From an uncultured Candidatus Actinomarina sp. (GTDB lineage Bacteria > Actinomycetota > Acidimicrobiia > Actinomarinales > Actinomarinaceae), in contig CABXDL010000010.1 in assembly GCA_902510995.1 (NCBI GenBank), positions 1-40,277 on the forward strand: a DNA stretch of 40,277 nucleotides. The letters are read 5' to 3'. Below the pieces are notes generated by a model. That model did not search any database and was not told where the DNA came from. It saw only the letters and a list, made by a program, of their open reading frames with translations. Shown in pieces: positions 1-8,516 of this stretch (positions are counted from its first letter, which is position 1; each line of letters opens with the position of its first letter). The position numbers and the translations under genes were made by a program.

Positions 1-585
1 TTAAGTGCTGTAAAAAATCCTTGGAACTCTCCAAGAAGTTTATCAGTACAAACTATTGATGTGTATATAGATAAAGATTGGGGATACAGCACAGGAATAA
101 AGGAGTTAGGAAACTACAGATTTGCAAAAATGCCTGATGGTGGTGGTTGGGAATACCACATAGTTATAGAGGGGTGGGAACCTCAGGTTTGGAAAGCTCT
201 TCCTGGAGGCGAATCAGAGCTAGTAACAAACCAGTTTGATATTGTAGTAGTACCTGACAAAGGTGTCATTGTTGTGAAACTTGATATAGAAAATCAACTT
301 GGTGGTGGAAATCCAGAAGTATGGCATTATGGAGTAATTATGATGTCTCAGGATGGTTATGGACCTAATGGTTCAAGAATTAGAGAAATTAACCCTTCTG
401 CAGAGCAGTACCGTGGTGGAGGAGCTCCAAACGTAGTAAATCATCCAAATATTTTTGATGTTATATATCCTGAACAAGGAATCCAAGAAGATTATCTAAG
501 TTCATATGGGCAATATGAAGGATCAGTTGATGATATTCCTTCTGGTTTGTTAGCAACGATACCATTAGTAAGTAAAAATTCTTGA
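1..585 (+). CDS. Glucodextranase C-terminal (DOMON-like) domain protein, 5' end missing
   Basis: The reading frame is open from the first base of the window to the TGA at 583-585, so this is the last ~194 residues of a longer protein whose start lies upstream. The visible part resembles the C-terminal binding module of glucodextranases and pullulanase-like proteins, a DOMON-related beta-sandwich. Recognisable pieces are NPWNSPRSLSVQTIDVYID at the very start, GGGWEYHIVIEGW around residues 47-60 of the visible part after the first Val-Tyr-Ile-Asp, and MSQDGYGPNGSRIREI further on. In the family this module sits behind a catalytic or surface-layer part and probably binds carbohydrate or an envelope component outside the cell. 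The catalytic part, if any, is not in the window. It is separated from the next gene by 104 bases. The domain call is fairly sure; the identity of the whole protein is unknown. Confidence 0.7.
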   Translation, partial: LSAVKNPWNSPRSLSVQTIDVYIDKDWGYSTGIKELGNYRFAKMPDGGGWEYHIVIEGWEPQVWKALPGGESELVTNQFDIVVVPDKGVIVVKLDIENQLGGGNPEVWHYGVIMMSQDGYGPNGSRIREINPSAEQYRGGGAPNVVNHPNIFDVIYPEQGIQEDYLSSYGQYEGSVDDIPSGLLATIPLVSKNS

Positions 586-590
586 TACGA

Positions 591-620
591 TGGTCAAATT
601 GAGTATAAAAAACCTATAAT
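591..620 (+). promoter_or_regulatory. Candidate promoter for the fadD-SDR-ACAD operon
   Basis: A perfect TATAAT lies at 615-620 in the 104-base gap before the acyl-CoA ligase gene. A weak -35 (TGGTCA, 591-596) sits 18 bases upstream. The 5' leader would be about 60 bases, unlike the leaderless arrangement of several other transcription units here. No terminator hairpin for the upstream gene is evident in the same gap. Confidence 0.35.
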
Positions 621-689
621 TTTTATTAATTTAGTTAGTCTATTGAACAATTATTAATTAATATTTTATATATACAAATAAGAGGAGAT

Positions 690-2618
690 ATGACAAATAC
701 TTTACATTCATTTCTTAAGAACCAAGAAAAAGAAATAACAGCTGCTATTGAAGGTAAAACTTTAATTGATTTTATAAATAGAAATGCAGAGGAGTATGGT
801 AGTTATCCCGCACTAAATACACCTGCTAATGATGAATATTCTGCTTGGGATTCTATGTCTTGGTCAGAATTAAGAGAAGAAGTAAAGAACCTAGCATCTG
901 GGATGATCGATCTTGGATTAAAACCAGGTGATATGGCTTTCATTATGTCAAATAACATTAAAGAACACAATATTGCAGACTTAGCAATTGTTTATAGTGG
1001 AGCCACTCCTTCAACAATTTACAAACAATTAAAGTCTGGACAGATTGAATATGTTGCAAACTTGATGGAAGCAAAGGTTGCAGTAGTTGGTGATCTTGAG
1101 TTATTTGAAGAGGTTGACGCTGCAAGAAAGAATAGTCCAAAGTTAGAATATATAGTTTTAATTGATGGATACGAGGAAGTAAAAGATAGAGATTATGTAG
1201 TTAGTTACCACGAACTAATTGAAAAAGGTGTAGAAATTAATCGAAAAGATGATTCTAAATTGCAGGCTGCTATTGAAACGATCACTCCAGAATCATTAGC
1301 ATGCTTAATCTTTACTTCAGGTACTACTGGAAACCCTAAAGGCGTAATGATTACACATAAAAATGTACTTTGGACAATTCAAAGTTTGTTCTCAGAAATG
1401 ATACCAGCATCTCAATTTCCAAGAATTGTTTCATATTTGCCAATGGCTCATATTGCTGCAAGAGCAGGAGATCATTATCAAGCTATATACAGAACAGGGC
1501 AGATATTTCCTGTCCCTCAATTAGAAGATATGGCTGCTGCACTTCCTACAATTCAGCCTTCTGTGTTTATAGCTGTGCCACGAGTATGGGAAAAATTTCA
1601 AGCAGGTTTATTAAATAAAATTAATGAGTCTGACAAAAAAGATTTAGCTTTAAAAGCTATTGATAATGCATTAGAGAGAGTGGAGTATGAACAAAGAGGA
1701 GAGAGTCCTCCGCTAGGTGTTAGATTAAAAGATGCTTTATTCAAAAAACTAGTATTTAAAAAATTTAAAGATGGATTAGGTATCTCAAATACTGAATATT
1801 TTGTAACTGCTGCTGCAGCTATGAATCCAGATTTACAAAAATGGTTTCATGCAATAGACATAAATGTTACAGAAATATATGGTATGACAGAAAATACTGG
1901 ACCAACAACAATAGGTGTTGCAGATAATGCAGCTGATTTTATAACTTCAAAATTAAAATCTAATGGTGTTGCTGTACCTAAAGTTTTAAATCCAATTGGT
2001 AAAGTTGGTATACCGATAGCTGGCACTGAAATAAAGATCTTAGAAGATGGGGAGCTGTGTCAGAAGGGCCCCCATGTTTCACAGGGTTATTACAAAGCAG
2101 ATACTGAAACTAAAGAATCTTTTGATTCTGATGGTTGGCTGCATACTGGTGATTTAGCACAAATTGATGATGATGGATATGTAAAGATTATAGGACGAAA
2201 AAAAGAAATACTAATTACTTCAGCAGGTAAGAATATAGCACCTGTTGAGGTTGAAGATTTGGTAAAGCCGCATCCATTAATAGGTCAAGTATGTGTTGTA
2301 GGCGATGGTAAGAAATACTTAACAGCCTTAGTTGTTCTTGATGGTGATGGGGGAGCAGAAAAATGGGCAGAAGATAATTCTGTAGCTTATGATATAAGTT
2401 CAATGTCAAAGGATGAAAAAGTAATATCAGCAGTTCAAGAACAAGTTGACCTTGCAAATAGTAAGGTTGCACAAGTTCAACAGATTAAAAAGTTTACAAT
2501 ACTAGAAAACGAATGGACTGATACTAGTGGAGAATTAACTCCAACATTAAAACTAAAAAGAAATGTAATTGCTGAAACATATAATAATGAAATTGAATCA
2601 ATGTATAAGGAGGGTTAA
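690..2618 (+). CDS. Long-chain fatty acid-CoA ligase (FadD15-like)
   Basis: AMP-forming acyl-CoA synthetase that activates free fatty acids with ATP and CoA, the entry step to beta-oxidation or lipid synthesis. The AMP-binding P-loop is at residues ~203-222 (LIFTSGTTGNPKGVMITH). The adenylate motif EIYGMTENTGPTT follows near 390, and the hinge region GWLHTGD...GRKKEILITSAGKNIAP near 490-520 carries the Asp and Arg typical of the family. The length of 642 residues fits bacterial FadD15-type ligases. The start has AGAGGAG (681-687) directly upstream. It is the first gene of a three-gene run; the next gene begins 2 bases after its stop and the third follows at once. The context with 3-hydroxyacyl-CoA and acyl-CoA dehydrogenases supports a catabolic role. 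Chain-length preference cannot be read from the sequence. Confidence 0.93.
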   Translation: MTNTLHSFLKNQEKEITAAIEGKTLIDFINRNAEEYGSYPALNTPANDEYSAWDSMSWSELREEVKNLASGMIDLGLKPGDMAFIMSNNIKEHNIADLAIVYSGATPSTIYKQLKSGQIEYVANLMEAKVAVVGDLELFEEVDAARKNSPKLEYIVLIDGYEEVKDRDYVVSYHELIEKGVEINRKDDSKLQAAIETITPESLACLIFTSGTTGNPKGVMITHKNVLWTIQSLFSEMIPASQFPRIVSYLPMAHIAARAGDHYQAIYRTGQIFPVPQLEDMAAALPTIQPSVFIAVPRVWEKFQAGLLNKINESDKKDLALKAIDNALERVEYEQRGESPPLGVRLKDALFKKLVFKKFKDGLGISNTEYFVTAAAAMNPDLQKWFHAIDINVTEIYGMTENTGPTTIGVADNAADFITSKLKSNGVAVPKVLNPIGKVGIPIAGTEIKILEDGELCQKGPHVSQGYYKADTETKESFDSDGWLHTGDLAQIDDDGYVKIIGRKKEILITSAGKNIAPVEVEDLVKPHPLIGQVCVVGDGKKYLTALVVLDGDGGAEKWAEDNSVAYDISSMSKDEKVISAVQEQVDLANSKVAQVQQIKKFTILENEWTDTSGELTPTLKLKRNVIAETYNNEIESMYKEG

Positions 2619-2620
2619 AA

Positions 2621-3523
2621 ATGGCTCAAGTATCATTTGAAGACAAGACTGTAATAGTAACTGGGGCAGGAAATGGTCTTGGAAAGTCATATGCTCTCGA
2701 ATTTGCTAAAAGAGGAGCAAATGTAGTAGTTAATGATTTAGGAGGCTCAGTTGATGGTTCTGGTTCAGCAAGTTCTCCAGCAGATGAGGTAGTTGATGAG
2801 ATAAAAAATAATGGTGGAAATGCTGTAGCTAATTATGATTCTGTAGCATCAAAAGAAGGAGGGGAGTCAATTGTTAACTCTGCAATTGATACTTTCGGAG
2901 GTCTTCATGCTGTTATAAATAACGCAGGAATCTTGAGAGATAAAAGTTTTGCAAAAATGACAGAGGAAGATTTTGACGCTGTACTTGATGTTCACTTAAA
3001 AGGAACATTTTTTGTTTGCCAACCAGCATTTACTCATATGAAAGATAATGGATATGGAAGATTTGTAAATGTTGCCTCTCCGTCTGGATTGTTTGGAAAC
3101 TTTGGACAGTCAAATTATGGAGCTGCAAAGATGGGAATTGTTGGATTAACTAACATAATTGCTATTGAAGGTGCTAAGTATAATATTAATGCTAATGTTC
3201 TTGCACCTAATGCAACCACAAGAATGACTGAAGAATTATTTGGTGAAGAGTTTGCTAAATTATTTAAAGTAGAGCAAGTAACTCCTTTAGTTGTATATTT
3301 AGCTTCAGAGGCTTGTAATACAACACACGAGATATTTTCTGCTGGAGCAGGAAGATATGCAAGAGTAGGCATAAATACGCATAAAGGATATATTAATCCA
3401 GAAGCAACTGCTGATGATATTTCAGAAAATATAGAAGATATAAGAACAATTAAGGATGGAACATATCCAATGAATAATGCTGATGAATTCATGATAATTC
3501 AACAAGCTCTCCAAGGAGAATAA
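2621..3523 (+). CDS. (R)-3-hydroxyacyl-CoA dehydrogenase, SDR family (MFE-2 type)
   Basis: Short-chain dehydrogenase resembling the N-terminal dehydrogenase domain of peroxisomal multifunctional enzyme type 2, which oxidises (3R)-hydroxyacyl-CoA with NAD+. The cofactor motif TGAGNGLG is at residues 14-21 and NNAG at 100-103. The catalytic Ser153, Tyr166 and Lys170 lie in VASPSGLFGNFGQSNYGAAK, whose GNFGQ stretch is typical of MFE-2. At 300 residues it is a stand-alone version without the hydratase or sterol-carrier domains. A MaoC-type (R)-hydratase that could supply the substrate is encoded at 9709-10170. AAGGAGGG (2607-2614) precedes the ATG, and the gap to the upstream ligase gene is 2 bases. 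A role as a general SDR is possible, but the context favours beta-oxidation. Confidence 0.85.
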   Translation: MAQVSFEDKTVIVTGAGNGLGKSYALEFAKRGANVVVNDLGGSVDGSGSASSPADEVVDEIKNNGGNAVANYDSVASKEGGESIVNSAIDTFGGLHAVINNAGILRDKSFAKMTEEDFDAVLDVHLKGTFFVCQPAFTHMKDNGYGRFVNVASPSGLFGNFGQSNYGAAKMGIVGLTNIIAIEGAKYNINANVLAPNATTRMTEELFGEEFAKLFKVEQVTPLVVYLASEACNTTHEIFSAGAGRYARVGINTHKGYINPEATADDISENIEDIRTIKDGTYPMNNADEFMIIQQALQGE

Positions 3524-4741
3524 TTGTCTGATACAAAAACGGATATAAGCAATCCAGAAGTTCTAGTTAAAGAAAAGCTCGATGAATTAATTAGTTTCAG
3601 GAAAACAACAGATTCAATGCATGATTTTTGGTCAAAACAATATGACCTTGGATTAGCTTGGGTTCATTTTCCGGTTGGTACAGGTGGACTAGATCTTAAT
3701 CCTAAATTCCAATTGATGATAAATGAAACATTAAGGAAAGAAGGCATCTCTATTAACAATAGAATTGCTAACATCCTTGGGATAGGAATGGGTGCGCCAA
3801 CCATTTCTGAATATGGAACTGAAGAGCAAAAAAATAAATATCTTAGACCTATGTTTGCTGCTGAAGAAATCTGGTGCCAAATGTTTTCAGAACCAGGATC
3901 TGGGTCTGATTTAGCAAGTTTATCAACAAAAGCTGTTGATGATGGTGACGGTTATATTGTTAATGGACAAAAAGTATGGACAACATTAGGTCACTTAGCT
4001 AAATGGGGGTTATTAGTAGCAAGAACTGATCCTAATGTTCCAAAACATAGAGGATTAACTTTCTTTATTGTAGATATGGAATCTGAAGGAGTAGAAGTAA
4101 GGCCTTTAAGGCAGATAACTGGAGAAGCTGAATTTAATGAAGTTTATTTTACTGATGTAAAAATTCCTAAAGAAAATGTTTTAGGAGAAGTTGGAGATGG
4201 TTGGGGAGTTTCTTTAGCTATATTGATGAATGAAAGAGTCGCAATTGGTGGAAATGTAAGAGAAAGAGGAGCAGGAGCTCCAGGACATCTTGTACAACTA
4301 TGGAAAGATAAAGAATTAGATGATCCAGTTATTAAAGATAAATTAATGGAATTATGGATCCAACAAGAAGCTGTCAGGCTAACTAACTTGAGAGCTACTC
4401 AATTAAGAGAGAAAGGTACTCCCGGTCCTGAAGGATCAACAAGCAAACTTCATGAAGCTGAAATAAACAAAGCTTCATACGAATTTGGAATGGACATGTT
4501 AGGTAATGAGGGTCTTTTATTTCCAAGAGGGTATGCTTTATCACAGCCTGAATTAAATTTTGATAATGACTCCTTTGGTTTTACTGACACACAAAGTTTA
4601 TTTCTGAGAGCAAGAGCTAATTCCATAGAGGGTGGTACTTCAGAAATAATGAGAAATATTATTGCAGAAAGGGTACTTGGTTTACCAAGTGAACCAAGTC
4701 TTGATAAAGATAAAGCTTGGAAAGATATACCAAGATCTTAA
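3524..4741 (+). CDS. Acyl-CoA dehydrogenase
   Basis: FAD-dependent enzyme that introduces the 2,3-double bond into acyl-CoA and passes electrons to ETF (EtfAB are encoded at 35544-37213). The middle-domain signature WCQMFSEPGSGSDLASL is near residue 125 and NGQKVWTT near 150. The C-terminal IEGGTSEIMRNIIAERVLG carries the Glu at the position of the catalytic base in the medium-chain enzymes. Translation probably starts at TTG 3524, immediately after the TAA of the SDR gene, with AAGGAGA (3513-3519) correctly spaced. At 405 residues it has normal family length. It closes the ligase-SDR-dehydrogenase operon and overlaps the convergent thiamine pyrophosphokinase gene by 4 bases. It is a different subfamily from the ACAD11-like protein at 11243. 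Confidence 0.92.
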   Translation: MSDTKTDISNPEVLVKEKLDELISFRKTTDSMHDFWSKQYDLGLAWVHFPVGTGGLDLNPKFQLMINETLRKEGISINNRIANILGIGMGAPTISEYGTEEQKNKYLRPMFAAEEIWCQMFSEPGSGSDLASLSTKAVDDGDGYIVNGQKVWTTLGHLAKWGLLVARTDPNVPKHRGLTFFIVDMESEGVEVRPLRQITGEAEFNEVYFTDVKIPKENVLGEVGDGWGVSLAILMNERVAIGGNVRERGAGAPGHLVQLWKDKELDDPVIKDKLMELWIQQEAVRLTNLRATQLREKGTPGPEGSTSKLHEAEINKASYEFGMDMLGNEGLLFPRGYALSQPELNFDNDSFGFTDTQSLFLRARANSIEGGTSEIMRNIIAERVLGLPSEPSLDKDKAWKDIPRS

Positions 4742-5355
4742 TTCTGAATTATTAAACAATACTTTCCAGTATCTACTCTTACTTTCAATACATCTGAGTT
4801 GGTAATATTTCTAAGAGTTTTAGAAGATCCATATTGTATGTTTTCATTTTTAATATTCCATCTTGCCCCATTTATTGACACACCATTGAGGTTAGATAAC
4901 GGGATTAAACTAAATACTTTTCCACCTTCAGTTTTTATTAATTCTGAATTAGGAAATATGATATTTTGATTCGATTGCTTCCATTCAATATTTTCTTTTT
5001 TGTGAAAAGCTGAAATACTTAATAAATTTCCAAATAAATGATCAACATCTCCTGATTCACCGCCGATTATTGTAATATTTTTAGCATTATTAATTTTTAA
5101 GTAATCAAGAGTTAATTCGAAATCAGTTTTATCTTTATCAACTTCATAATTTATTATTTCAGCGTTATCTTTTTTTGCTCTATCTAAAGTTTTTGAATTA
5201 ATTGAATCTAAATCACCAATAATTAGATTAGGGATTAAAAATAATTTATATAAATAATCTGTTCCCGAGTCAACACCCACTATAAAATCATATTTTTCTA
5301 GCTGATCTCTACTAATCGAACATTCACCCGCAAGTGATACAATTACATTTTTCAT
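4738..5355 (-). CDS. Thiamine pyrophosphokinase
   Basis: Converts thiamine to thiamine diphosphate using ATP (EC 2.7.6.2). The family's acidic motifs are all visible in order: GVDSGTDYL near residue 27, IIGDLDSIN near 46, DKDKTDFELTLDYL near 74-87, and IIGGESGDVDHLFGNL near 96-111. The usual Arg of the GGxxGRxDH motif is replaced by Asp here. The 205-residue length is normal. The gene is monocistronic, convergent with and overlapping the acyl-CoA dehydrogenase by 4 bases, and divergent from the nfuA-like gene across 42 bases. There is no Shine-Dalgarno sequence before its ATG. No other thiamine gene is in the window, so the cell may salvage thiamine, which is inference only. Confidence 0.85.
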   Translation of the reverse strand: MKNVIVSLAGECSISRDQLEKYDFIVGVDSGTDYLYKLFLIPNLIIGDLDSINSKTLDRAKKDNAEIINYEVDKDKTDFELTLDYLKINNAKNITIIGGESGDVDHLFGNLLSISAFHKKENIEWKQSNQNIIFPNSELIKTEGGKVFSLIPLSNLNGVSINGARWNIKNENIQYGSSKTLRNITNSDVLKVRVDTGKYCLIIQN

Positions 5356-5397
5356 TTAACTATTTGCACATATCCAGTTTTTACTAATATTAAGTAT

Positions 5398-6036
5398 ATG
5401 ACTGATGAATTTAAATTTCATATCGGAGACACAGCAGTAGATAAAATTCTTGAACTTAAGGATCAGGAACCTGGAGATAAAGAATATGCTCTATTTCTGC
5501 AAATCGATGGAGTTCATGAAAATCAATTTACTTATGATTTGAGCTTTCTTGACTTAGAAGCAGTTAAATCAGATGATAAAAGAGTCGACTTTAAAGAATT
5601 GCCTGTTGTAATAGCTAATAAAGATGTAGAAAATTTTAATGGAGCAAGCTTAGAAATGTCAAAAGATCCAGATGCTCCAGGTTTAGAGATGGATAATCCA
5701 AATACTCCTAGCCCTGCAATGTTTGGCAATCCTGAGGACTTACCTGAGTTAAAAGGAGAGTTAGCTGAAAAAGTTCAACAAGTTTTAGAAAATCAAATTA
5801 ATCCTGCAATTGCTTCTCATGGAGGAGCTGCTCAATTAGTGGGAGTCGAAAATCAAGATATTTATTTAAGACTTGGTGGAGGATGTCAGGGGTGTGGAAT
5901 GGCTCAAGTTACATTGCAGCAAGGAATAGAAGCATCATTAAGAGAAGCTATACCTGAGATTGGAAATATTATAGATGCAACTGATCACGCATCTGGTCAA
6001 AATCCTTATTTTGAATCTTCATCGCATTCACATTGA
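5398..6036 (+). CDS. nfuA: NfuA-like Fe-S cluster carrier (degenerate A-type domain plus NifU C-terminal domain)
   Basis: Scaffold/carrier that hands [4Fe-4S] clusters to target enzymes. Residues ~1-110 resemble the HesB/IscA fold without its cysteines, as in NfuA. Residues ~120-200 are a NifU C-terminal domain with the cluster-binding C163-x2-C166 in LGGGCQGCGMAQVTL. In the same window the AbfD-type dehydratase and the RecB-like nuclease have Cys patterns expected to carry [4Fe-4S] clusters and would be possible clients, which is inference. There is no Shine-Dalgarno sequence. A TAATAT lies 7 bases before the ATG, compatible with a leaderless message. The TGA abuts the convergent stop codon of the neighbouring oxidoreductase with no base between. 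Confidence 0.85.
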   Translation: MTDEFKFHIGDTAVDKILELKDQEPGDKEYALFLQIDGVHENQFTYDLSFLDLEAVKSDDKRVDFKELPVVIANKDVENFNGASLEMSKDPDAPGLEMDNPNTPSPAMFGNPEDLPELKGELAEKVQQVLENQINPAIASHGGAAQLVGVENQDIYLRLGGGCQGCGMAQVTLQQGIEASLREAIPEIGNIIDATDHASGQNPYFESSSHSH

Positions 6037-7008
6037 TTAGAATTTAATTACAGTTTTTCCAATATTTTTTCTATTTAAAAAATTATCTAAGGCTAACGAA
6101 GTTTCTTCAAGTGTATAAATATTCTTAGGAGTTATATTTAATTTATTATCATTTACAAACGAAACTAACTCAACAAAGTCTTCAGCAGTTTCTTTTGGAG
6201 ATGTATTTGTCCAACGGCCCCACCAGACTCCGACTATAGAAACACCTTTTACTAAAGTTAAATTAAGAGAAATCTTTGGAATTTCACCATTGGCAAATCC
6301 TATTACTAGATGTCTTCCATTAAAAGCAGTCGCTCTTAATGCTTGCTCAGAGACTTCACCACCAACAGGGTCCATGACAATATCTACGCCTTTCCCACCA
6401 GTTAAGCTTTTAACTGTTTCTTTTAAATCAACTTGATCATACCTAACTACTTCATCAGCACCTAAACTTTTAACGTATTCTTCTTTATCGTCAGATCCAA
6501 CTGCACAAATTGTTTTTAAGCCCATAACTTGAGCTAACTGAATAGAAGCAGTCCCTATTCCACCAGATGCACCTAGTACTAATAGAGTTTCTCCATTATT
6601 AGCATTAGCCCTTCTTTTGAGTGCGTAATATGTTGTTCCATAATTAATTGGTAAACTTGCTCCAGCTAAAGGATCAAAATCGTTGTTTACTGGGATTACT
6701 AAATTTTTGTTTAAAGCTACATATTCAGCAAAACCACCAACAGGTGGTAGTCCTATAACTTTTGAACCAATTGGTATTTCTACATTAGCTCCTTTATCTT
6801 CAATTACTCCACAGACTTCGTTTCCTGGAGTAAAAGGAGGGTCTAAAACTATTTGATATTTCCCTTGTACTAATAATGCATCAGGAAAGTTAACTCCAGC
6901 AGCCTCAACTTTAATTAATACATCTTCTTCAGTAACACTTGGTTTATCAATTTCTTTTATTTCTAAAAGACTTGGTTCTCCTAGTTTTGTACATACAACT
7001 GACTTCAT
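6037..7008 (-). CDS. Quinone oxidoreductase-like NADPH-dependent reductase (zinc-free MDR family)
   Basis: Medium-chain dehydrogenase/reductase of the NADPH:quinone oxidoreductase type. Residues ~1-120 form the GroES-like domain with EAAGVNFPDALLVQGKY and PPFTPGNEVCGVIE. The Rossmann motif LVLGASGGIGTASIQLA follows near residue 145, and GGKGVDIVMDPVGG near 210. The structural- and catalytic-zinc cysteine pattern of alcohol dehydrogenases is absent. It is the last gene of the minus-strand operon, 3 bases after the 4-hydroxybutyryl-CoA dehydratase-like gene. That position suggests it acts on an acyl-CoA or enone intermediate, such as enoyl-CoA reduction, rather than on free quinones, but the substrate cannot be determined from sequence. 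Confidence 0.85.
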   Translation of the reverse strand: MKSVVCTKLGEPSLLEIKEIDKPSVTEEDVLIKVEAAGVNFPDALLVQGKYQIVLDPPFTPGNEVCGVIEDKGANVEIPIGSKVIGLPPVGGFAEYVALNKNLVIPVNNDFDPLAGASLPINYGTTYYALKRRANANNGETLLVLGASGGIGTASIQLAQVMGLKTICAVGSDDKEEYVKSLGADEVVRYDQVDLKETVKSLTGGKGVDIVMDPVGGEVSEQALRATAFNGRHLVIGFANGEIPKISLNLTLVKGVSIVGVWWGRWTNTSPKETAEDFVELVSFVNDNKLNITPKNIYTLEETSLALDNFLNRKNIGKTVIKF

Positions 7009-7011
7009 AAT

Positions 7012-8463
7012 TTAATCCCTTTCCTTTACTCCAGATAATTTTTTTGCGAAATCTTTTTTCTCTTCAATATCAACTTTTCTTCTTATTTGGACTCTTTGAG
7101 CTTGTGGAGACCCTGCTCCATGCAAAGACTCTGTTAAGTAAGCTACAGCATTTCTACCAAGTGTCATATTTTCAATTAATCTCAATATTTTCACTCTATC
7201 TTCAGCGTTAATATCATCTTTTCCTTTTAAATATTTTTTTAAATCTTTTGACATGTTGCCTTCATTGAAGTCAATCCCTGAAGGCATAGAACCAACTAAG
7301 CCACCCGCTAAATCTTGTGCAAGCCTTCCAATTTCAAAAGTTTCTTTAGTGACATGTTGTTTACAAACATTTGCCAATAAATCATCATTAATATAATTTC
7401 CAGATTTAGTTTCAGAGCCTTGAAGTGATGATGCTATTCCAGTTGCATAAATAGTTTCATTTAATTTATTCATTTCAACAATTTTGTCTTTAATGTGCGA
7501 AGCATTTTCTACTCCGTTATATTCGGCAATAGTTGCAGCCGCTCCAATTAGTACATCACCAACTCCTGCTTTGCATACATAAGATCTTCTGTGATATGTA
7601 GTAAACCTTTCTACAAGCATTGAAGCATAATCATACTCTCCGTTCATAAAAATATATTCATTAGGGATGAAAACATTATCAAAAATAACCATCGCTTCCT
7701 GCCCGGCAAAATATTTATTACCTACGTCATATTCTCCAGGCTCCATACTTCTTGTGTCACAAGACTGTCTTCCGTAAATGTATGTTATCCCATCTGCATC
7801 TACTGGAATTGCTCCAACAATTGCATAGTCCTTATCATTTTCAGACAACCTGAGAGTTGGCATAACAACCATCCAATGAGAGTTAATACAACCAGTTTGA
7901 TGTGCTTTAGCGCCTTTAACATATACACCTTTTTCATTTCTATCAACTATTCTCAAATACAAATCTTCATCTTCTTGTTCGTGTGGTAACTTGGATCTAT
8001 CACCTTTGACATCTGTCATAGCACCACCGATGACTAAATTGTATTTATGCATTTCAGTTAAAAATGATTTAAAGTTTTCGTGATACGGTGTATTATATTT
8101 TTCGTCAATTTCAAAGGTTACAGAATGCAAGGCATTAAATGCATCCATACCTACACATCTTTGAAAACATGTACCAGTTAATTGTCCAAGTTTTCTTTGC
8201 ATTTTGTTTTGAAGAAATAGATCTTCACTATTTTCAGCAATATGCAAAAATCTGTTTATATTTTCGCCAGTATAGGGAGATTTCACAGATGCTAATTCAG
8301 GCTCACTAACAGCTAATTCATAAGTTTCAGCCATTGCTTCTATACTTGGTTTTATAATTGGATGAGTTAATGGATCTTTTACAAGTTCACCCATTAAATA
8401 GATTGTTAAATCCCTATTAGAAATTGACTTTAGGTAGTCTTCTTTATTTAAAATTTTCTCCAT
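7012..8463 (-). CDS. abfD: 4-hydroxybutyryl-CoA dehydratase-like enzyme (AbfD family)
   Basis: FAD- and [4Fe-4S]-dependent radical dehydratase of the 4-hydroxyphenylacetate 3-hydroxylase superfamily. The reference enzyme of Clostridium aminobutyricum turns 4-hydroxybutyryl-CoA into crotonyl-CoA. Cys99 and Cys103 (TGTCFQRCVGMDAF) fall at exactly the residue numbers of two cluster ligands of that enzyme. The His ligand is His291 in TYHRRSYVCK. Glu256, Tyr295 and Glu445 (TESLHGAGSPQAQR) match further active-site positions. One oddity is that the second half of the cluster site is H-x5-C (His291, Cys297), whereas the reference ligands His292 and Cys299 are six residues apart. The length of 483 residues is normal. 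It lies fourth in a minus-strand operon after kinase, hydratase and thiolase genes. There is no Shine-Dalgarno sequence, and TATAAT ends 5 bases before the ATG. Confidence 0.88.
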   Translation of the reverse strand: MEKILNKEDYLKSISNRDLTIYLMGELVKDPLTHPIIKPSIEAMAETYELAVSEPELASVKSPYTGENINRFLHIAENSEDLFLQNKMQRKLGQLTGTCFQRCVGMDAFNALHSVTFEIDEKYNTPYHENFKSFLTEMHKYNLVIGGAMTDVKGDRSKLPHEQEDEDLYLRIVDRNEKGVYVKGAKAHQTGCINSHWMVVMPTLRLSENDKDYAIVGAIPVDADGITYIYGRQSCDTRSMEPGEYDVGNKYFAGQEAMVIFDNVFIPNEYIFMNGEYDYASMLVERFTTYHRRSYVCKAGVGDVLIGAAATIAEYNGVENASHIKDKIVEMNKLNETIYATGIASSLQGSETKSGNYINDDLLANVCKQHVTKETFEIGRLAQDLAGGLVGSMPSGIDFNEGNMSKDLKKYLKGKDDINAEDRVKILRLIENMTLGRNAVAYLTESLHGAGSPQAQRVQIRRKVDIEEKKDFAKKLSGVKERD

Positions 8464-8468
8464 ACAAT

Positions 8469-8474
8469 ATTATA
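8469..8474 (-). promoter_or_regulatory. TATAAT -10 box placed for a leaderless abfD message
   Basis: On the minus strand a perfect TATAAT is followed by five bases (ATTGT) and the ATG of the AbfD-like gene. A start site 6-7 bases after the hexamer would fall on the start codon itself. No convincing -35 is visible, and no Shine-Dalgarno sequence precedes the gene. It lies in the 53-base gap after the thiolase gene, so it would be an internal operon promoter. Confidence 0.5.
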
Positions 8475-8516
8475 GAATTTCATGAGAGGCGAAGGCTTTT
8501 TAAAGTTGAATTTTAA

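Noticed and set aside
3115-3492. Long minus-strand ORF of 125 codons inside the SDR gene
   Set aside because: It lies entirely antisense to a strongly conserved dehydrogenase, its translation is a hydrophobic antisense shadow, and it has no ribosome-binding site.
8464-8516. Hairpin terminator between thiolase and AbfD genes
   Set aside because: The GC-richer patch (AGGCGAAGGC) is not self-complementary, so no stem forms.
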